A stretch of 8,268 nucleotides of DNA from an uncultured Opitutaceae bacterium. GTDB taxonomy: Bacteria; Verrucomicrobiota; Verrucomicrobiia; Opitutales; Opitutaceae. Shown here piece by piece: positions 5,137 to 8,268 of the stretch (its first letter is position 1; every line of letters starts with the position of its first letter). The notes under the pieces are model-generated. The model was not told the origin of the DNA and did no database searches. It worked only from the letters and a program-made list of their open reading frames with translations. Position numbers and translations under genes: made by a program. Location: contig CALFNJ010000355.1 of assembly GCA_937902865.1 (NCBI GenBank), positions 1 to 8,268 on the forward strand. The letters run 5' to 3'.

Positions 5137-5163
5137 TAAAGTTTTAACCCCACCGGCCGAAAA
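5137..5163 (+). promoter_or_regulatory. Sigma-28-type promoter, plus strand
   Basis: TAAAGTTT (5137-5144), 11 bases, then GCCGAAAA (5156-5163): the -35 box is a perfect match to the FliA consensus and the -10 box matches 7 of 8 at exact spacing. It is back-to-back with the minus-strand promoter at 5100-5126, with 10 bases between the two -35 boxes. The expected start, near 5169-5171, is only a few bases before the ATG at 5174. Confidence 0.75.
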
Positions 5164-5173
5164 ATGATCACCT

Positions 5174-5635
5174 ATGCATCCCCCGAGCGCATTATCCCAC
5201 TGGCCCCACGCCCCGCGGGCCACGGAAAGGAGCGACGTTTTCGCACCGGAGCGCGGGGGCCGAGTGCTGATGGTGGAGGACGAACCGGAGATCGCCCGGA
5301 TGGTTGAGCATGTGTTCCGCGGTGCAGGCCTCGTCATGACCGCCGTCGCAAGCGGTTATGAGGCGATGCGGCTGATCGAGCTCGATCCCCAGGGTTATTC
5401 GCTGCTGTTCGCGGATTATCTCCTGCCCGACATGGATGGCCTGGATCTCTGCCGTCATCTGCGCGGCATCATCCCCGGTCTCCCGGTGCTGCTGTCCAGC
5501 GGCTCCGAACGGAGCGAGGCCTGCCAGCAGTTGAAGCTCAGCGGCCCGACCGTGTTCGTGCGCAAGCCCTACCTGCCGGCGCATCTCATTCGCAACGTGC
5601 GCAATCTGATGATGCGCAGCCTCCAGGCGGCGTGA
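5174..5635 (+). CDS. Single-domain response regulator (CheY-like receiver)
   Basis: The product has 153 residues and consists of a receiver domain with no output domain. After about 28 variable N-terminal residues come the strand RVLMVEDEPE with acidic residues E35 and D36, the phospho-acceptor D81 in FADYLLPDMDG, the switch Ser S109 in PVLLSSGS, and K131 in RKPYLP. All catalytic positions are present, so it should be phosphorylated by a histidine kinase outside the window. Known roles of such proteins include motor binding (CheY) and phosphorelay. The sequence resembles the receivers of PAS hybrid kinases as much as classical CheY, so its target is open. The sigma-28-type promoter at 5137-5163 points to motility. 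Confidence 0.88.
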   Translation: MHPPSALSHWPHAPRATERSDVFAPERGGRVLMVEDEPEIARMVEHVFRGAGLVMTAVASGYEAMRLIELDPQGYSLLFADYLLPDMDGLDLCRHLRGIIPGLPVLLSSGSERSEACQQLKLSGPTVFVRKPYLPAHLIRNVRNLMMRSLQAA

Positions 5636-5656
5636 TGGATTAGCGCCAGAGGCGAA

Positions 5657-5683
5657 GTAACAAAGGCCAGGTAACAAGTAACA
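5657..5683 (+). repeat. GTAACA short repeats
   Basis: GTAACA occurs at 5657, 5671 and 5678, a 7-base spacing or twice that. The surrounding 225-base spacer (5636-5860) also has an A/T-rich patch with the perfect palindrome ATAAATTTAT at 5711-5720. I can assign no promoter for the downstream activator gene with confidence. Confidence 0.45.
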
Positions 5684-5860
5684 GATGGAATCAGCGCTGC
5701 GCGGCCCAAAATAAATTTATGGCGCCGTCGGGATGTTTCCCCAGTTCCGACCGTGAGACGCAGGGTAGTTCTACGCAGGAACGGCCAAACCGCTTGCGCT
5801 GGGTGTTGAAACACGAGTGACTACGCCCTTTCCCATCGCCCAAGCTCCGACCCCCACCAC

Positions 5861-7363
5861 ATGTCACTGGATAAAATTCTGATCGTCGAGGACGAGCCCG
5901 TCGTGGGGAACCTGCTGCAGGCGATTTTCGCAAAGCACAAGTATGGCGTGACCTGCGCGTCCAGCCTCGCCGAAGCGTCGGCGTGCACGAGCAAAGACTC
6001 GTTCGACCTGATCATGCTGGATTTGCGTCTGCCGGACGGCGACGGCCACAAGTTTCTCGAGCAGCTGATGACCCTGCCGGAGCGCCCGCTGGTCGTGATG
6101 GTCACGGGCCACGGCACGATCGAGTCCGCGGTGAAGTGCATGCGCGCGGGCGCGTGCGATTACGTTCTCAAGCCGTTCTCCGCCGGGCAGATCGAAGTCA
6201 TTCTGAAGAAGGCCGAGGCTTTCCAGCAGCTCGTCAACGTCAACCGTCTGCTGACCGATGATCCGAAGGACGACGACAGCGTCTTCGTCGGCCGCAGCCC
6301 GGCGATGGTGCGCCTGCGCAAGCTGATCGACCGCGTGGCGCCGACGGATGCGACGGTGCTGGTCACCGGCGAGAGCGGCACCGGCAAGGAGATGGTGGCG
6401 CGCGAGTTCTATCGCCGCAGCCCCCGCCACGGGCAGCCGTTTATCAAGGTCAACTGCGCGGCGATTTCCGAAAATCTGATCGAGAGCGAATTTTTCGGCC
6501 ACGAGCGCGGCGCGTTCACCGGTGCGACCGACCGCCGCGAAGGCCGCTTCGAGCTGGCCCACCAGGGCACGCTGATGCTGGACGAAGTGAGCGAAATTCC
6601 GCCCGGCCTGCAGGCGAAGCTGCTGCGCGTGCTGCAGGAGCGCGAATTCGAGCGCGTCGGCGGCAACCGCACGATCAAGGTCAACGTGCGCATCATCGCC
6701 ACGTCGAACCGCGATCTCCTCAGCTACGTCGAGAAGGGTGATTTCCGCCAAGACCTCTATTACCGCCTGAATGTCTTCCCGGTCCACGTGCCGCCGCTGC
6801 GCGAGCGCGGAGAGGACATCCTCATGCTGGCCGAACATTTCCTGCGCCGTTTCGCGCGCAAGCACGGCATCAAGGTCACGGGCCTGTCCGATTCGGCACG
6901 GGCGATGATCCTCGCCTACCGCTGGCCGGGCAACGTCCGCGAACTGCAGAACACGATCGAGCGCGCGGTGATTTTCTCCGAGTCCGGCCGTCCCGTCCTC
7001 GCGGCGGCCCTCGGCCTGCCGGAAGACCTGAAATTCCCGGACACGCTCGAACTCCCGATGGGAGAGAGCGCGACGTCATCTTCGTCCACGACCGTGGCCG
7101 TGCCGGAGCTTCCGCCGGCGGCCTCTGTGCCCGCGGAAACCGATTCGAAGAGCCCGCTGCCGATCGTGCGCAACGAGAACGGCGTCCTTTCCCTCGCAGA
7201 AATCGAGAAGCAGGCCATCCAGGCCGCGCTCCAGCAGACCGGTGGCAACCGTACTCAAGCGGCCTCCGCGCTCGGCATCAGCATCCGCACCCTGCGCAAC
7301 AAGCTGCAGGAGTACCGCGAATCCGGCTCCCCGCTCGACGTCCTCGTCGACAGCGACGCCTGA
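5861..7363 (+). CDS. NtrC-family sigma-54-dependent response regulator
   Basis: The product has 500 residues with the full three-domain layout. The receiver domain (about 1-120) has E10/D11, phospho-acceptor D54 in LDLRLPDGDG, T82 and K104. The AAA+ sigma-54 interaction domain (about 142-375) has Walker A GESGTGKE at 170-177, the sigma-54 contact loop GAFTGA at 217-222, Walker B GTLMLDE at 236-242 and WPGNVRELQN at 355-364. A Ser/Pro/Ala-rich linker follows, then a Fis-type helix-turn-helix, about 445-485, with GGNRTQAASALGIS. It should hydrolyse ATP to open sigma-54 promoters when phosphorylated. Its place in a flagellar cluster suggests a FleR/FlgR/FlbD-like role, but no kinase is adjacent and the target cannot be read from sequence. 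No Shine-Dalgarno site precedes the ATG. Confidence 0.95.
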   Translation: MSLDKILIVEDEPVVGNLLQAIFAKHKYGVTCASSLAEASACTSKDSFDLIMLDLRLPDGDGHKFLEQLMTLPERPLVVMVTGHGTIESAVKCMRAGACDYVLKPFSAGQIEVILKKAEAFQQLVNVNRLLTDDPKDDDSVFVGRSPAMVRLRKLIDRVAPTDATVLVTGESGTGKEMVAREFYRRSPRHGQPFIKVNCAAISENLIESEFFGHERGAFTGATDRREGRFELAHQGTLMLDEVSEIPPGLQAKLLRVLQEREFERVGGNRTIKVNVRIIATSNRDLLSYVEKGDFRQDLYYRLNVFPVHVPPLRERGEDILMLAEHFLRRFARKHGIKVTGLSDSARAMILAYRWPGNVRELQNTIERAVIFSESGRPVLAAALGLPEDLKFPDTLELPMGESATSSSSTTVAVPELPPAASVPAETDSKSPLPIVRNENGVLSLAEIEKQAIQAALQQTGGNRTQAASALGISIRTLRNKLQEYRESGSPLDVLVDSDA

Positions 7364-7367
7364 AGTA

Positions 7368-7390
7368 GGGGCGTTCTTCACGGACGCCCA
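7368..7390 (+). terminator. Short hairpin after the sigma-54 activator gene
   Basis: GGGCGTTC (7369-7376) can pair with GGACGCCC (7382-7389), with one G-T pair, around the loop TTCAC. It begins five bases after the stop codon. No T-run follows, so it is at best a weak or factor-dependent transcript end. It resembles a shortened GTAGGGGCG palindrome. Confidence 0.35.
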
Positions 7391-7418
7391 TTCGCTATCG
7401 CCAACCTGGGGCCCGATT

Positions 7419-7485
7419 AATTCAGAAGCCAGAAAGCCAAGAATCCGGACTTCGGATCGATTCCTGGCTTCCTGGCTTCCGAATC
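7419..7485. repeat. 27-bp-arm inverted repeat of the GGAAGCCA family
   Basis: 7419-7445 and 7459-7485 are inverted copies with a 13-base loop. They differ at four positions. In a plus-strand transcript all four would be A-C mismatches; in a minus-strand transcript all four become G-U pairs, giving 27 continuous pairs. The right arm carries TTCCTGGCTTCCTGGCTTCC, the same unit as the left arm (inverted) of the hairpin at 2881-2925. Confidence 0.75.
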
Positions 7486-7499
7486 AAAATCTTCACCCA

Positions 7500-7526
7500 G
7501 TAGGGCGGGTCTCAGACCCGCCCTAC
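7500..7526. repeat. GTAGGGCG palindromic element, copy 2
   Basis: GTAGGGCGGGTCT (7500-7512) and AGACCCGCCCTAC (7514-7526) are perfect inverted copies around a single base. It shares the GTAGGGCG/CGCCCTAC ends with the element at 2939-2993 but not its interior. No T-tract follows on either strand. Confidence 0.8.
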
Positions 7527-7578
7527 GAAAACGTGAAAAGCAGCGAACAGCTTTCAGTTTTCCTGGCGCTCTCAGGCA

Positions 7579-7610
7579 TCCGTTCCTGATTTCCTGAGTT
7601 CCAGATAAAA
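7579..7610 (+). repeat. TTCCTGA-type dispersed repeat, copy C
   Basis: Identical over 32 bases to 3017-3048. A short ATCGAA run (7615-7626) follows, and the block ends 17 bases before the stop codon of the minus-strand gene at 7628. Confidence 0.85.
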
Positions 7611-7627
7611 CCGGATCGAAATCGAAA

Positions 7628-8268
7628 TCAGGAATAGACCAGCAGTCGCTGGTTGATCGGCGTGGCCTGGTCGTGGCTGCGGATTTTCGAAATCGTGCCG
7701 GGGCTCAGCTGCTGGCCTTCGCCGATGAGCAGCAGGCCGTGCGGGCTGTAGATGCCGGTGGCCAGCACCATGCCGGGTGAAAGTTCATGCAGCATGATCT
7801 CGCGGACCTGCTTCGGCAGCTGCACCAGATTGGCGACTTTCAGGAAGAGCCGCACCGCTTCCGGATCATACGCGCTGCCGGAGCCGGCGAGCAGCAGGTC
7901 CATGGCGGCGCTCTTCGAGAGGCCGGATTCGATGTAGCCCACGGCCACGGCGAGACAGCGCGCGGTCCAGGGAATGGAATTGCCCGCAAGCCCGTCGGGA
8001 TAGCCGCGGCCGTCGAAACGCTCGTGATGGGCGCGCACGGTCTCGCCGACGCCGGCGCCGTTGTCCATCAGGCCCGCGAGGGTCTGGCTGTAGATGGGAT
8101 GGTGATGCAGCGTCGCGAGCTCGCGCTCGGACAACTGGTCGGGCTTCGTGCGGAAGGCGCGGAGCATCTCGCGCGGCACGCCGATGAGACCGAGATCGCA
8201 CAGCCAGGCGGCCGTGCGCAGGGCGTGCCGCTCGGCGTCGTTGAAATGCGGCGTCGCGGCCATGTGTG
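7628..8268 (-). CDS. Degenerate HD-GYP domain protein (5' end outside window)
   Basis: HD-GYP domains normally hydrolyse c-di-GMP using a metal centre. The visible 211 residues (numbered from the Met codon at 8263) match the family around TLHHHPIYSQ, AHHERFDGRGYPDGLAGNSIP and ARCLAVAVGY. Key residues are changed, however: the HDIGK motif reads CDLGL (residues 22-26), and the usual AVAD is AVAV (105-108). The C-terminus, ELSPGMVLATGIYSPHG onward, resembles the small beta tail often attached to such proteins. The first helix of the domain is missing upstream of this Met, so the gene most likely continues past the window end, perhaps with an N-terminal receiver domain. Catalysis looks unlikely; c-di-GMP binding or a structural role remains possible. 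Confidence 0.75.
   Translation of the reverse strand, partial: HMAATPHFNDAERHALRTAAWLCDLGLIGVPREMLRAFRTKPDQLSERELATLHHHPIYSQTLAGLMDNGAGVGETVRAHHERFDGRGYPDGLAGNSIPWTARCLAVAVGYIESGLSKSAAMDLLLAGSGSAYDPEAVRLFLKVANLVQLPKQVREIMLHELSPGMVLATGIYSPHGLLLIGEGQQLSPGTISKIRSHDQATPINQRLLVYS

Noticed and set aside
5047..5337. Extension of the minus-strand 4624 gene to an ATG at 5337 (237 residues)
   Set aside because: It would run through both sigma-28-type promoters and overlap the response-regulator gene by about 160 bases; the ATG at 5046 avoids both conflicts.
5712..5738. TAAATTTA as a sigma-28 -35 box before the activator gene
   Set aside because: No GCCGATAA-like sequence stands 11 bases downstream.
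5783..5797. Sigma-54-like GG...TTGC site upstream of the activator gene
   Set aside because: The GG to GC distance is 11 bases instead of 10 and the TGGCAC part is poor.
5864..6865. 333-residue open frame on the minus strand opposite the sigma-54 activator
   Set aside because: It lies wholly inside a clear NtrC-type gene; His/Ala/Arg-rich antisense frames are expected in high-GC coding DNA.
7500..7526. Intrinsic terminator
   Set aside because: The stem is strong but no T-run follows on either strand, and the same ends recur as a dispersed palindrome.

Overview
The window is high-GC chromosomal DNA carrying part of a flagellar gene cluster. The divergent FliM and FliN sequences, frequent starts without a clear Shine-Dalgarno site, and intergenic spacers full of GTAGGGCG-type and GCGCAGAGGCGCAGAA-type palindromes suggest a motile Verrucomicrobia member of the Opitutaceae kind. 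That placement is inference from style, not from a database match.

Layout. Bases 1-2785 hold a tightly packed plus-strand operon: fliM (5' end outside the window), fliN, fliO, fliP, fliQ. It encodes the C-ring switch proteins and most of the export gate. Neighbouring genes overlap by 23, 4 and 4 bases, then have a 19-base gap. fliR, the usual next gene, is absent; a repeat-rich spacer (2786-3138) follows instead. A sigma-28-type promoter (3139-3165) then precedes a second small operon: a FlgM-like anti-sigma candidate, the flagellin chaperone fliS, and a small helical protein in the usual fliT position. A 340-base spacer with two very long hairpins separates this from a convergent minus-strand gene of unknown function (4624-5046). 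That gene and a stand-alone receiver-domain protein (5174-5635) diverge from one 127-base spacer, which carries back-to-back sigma-28-type promoters. Downstream are a complete NtrC-type sigma-54 activator (5861-7363), another repeat-rich spacer, and the 3' part of a minus-strand HD-GYP-like gene whose catalytic signature is degenerate (7628 to the window end).

How the parts may work together. The sigma-54 activator would be the upper tier of a flagellar cascade and sigma-28 the late tier. The FlgM-like protein would restrain sigma-28 until hook completion, while FliS and the FliT-like protein chaperone late export substrates. The sigma-28-type promoters place an unknown 140-residue protein and a single-domain response regulator in the late flagellar regulon, so they are candidate motility or chemotaxis components. 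The degenerate HD-GYP protein could be a non-catalytic c-di-GMP reader.

The most unusual features are: (1) the three sigma-28-type promoters, two of which lie so close to the start codon that the transcripts would be nearly leaderless; (2) a composite intergenic repeat present twice in the same order, with a 32-base identical block and a third inverted partial copy; (3) the long hairpins between convergent genes; (4) the degenerate HD-GYP protein. I see no IS element, CRISPR array, tRNA or rRNA.
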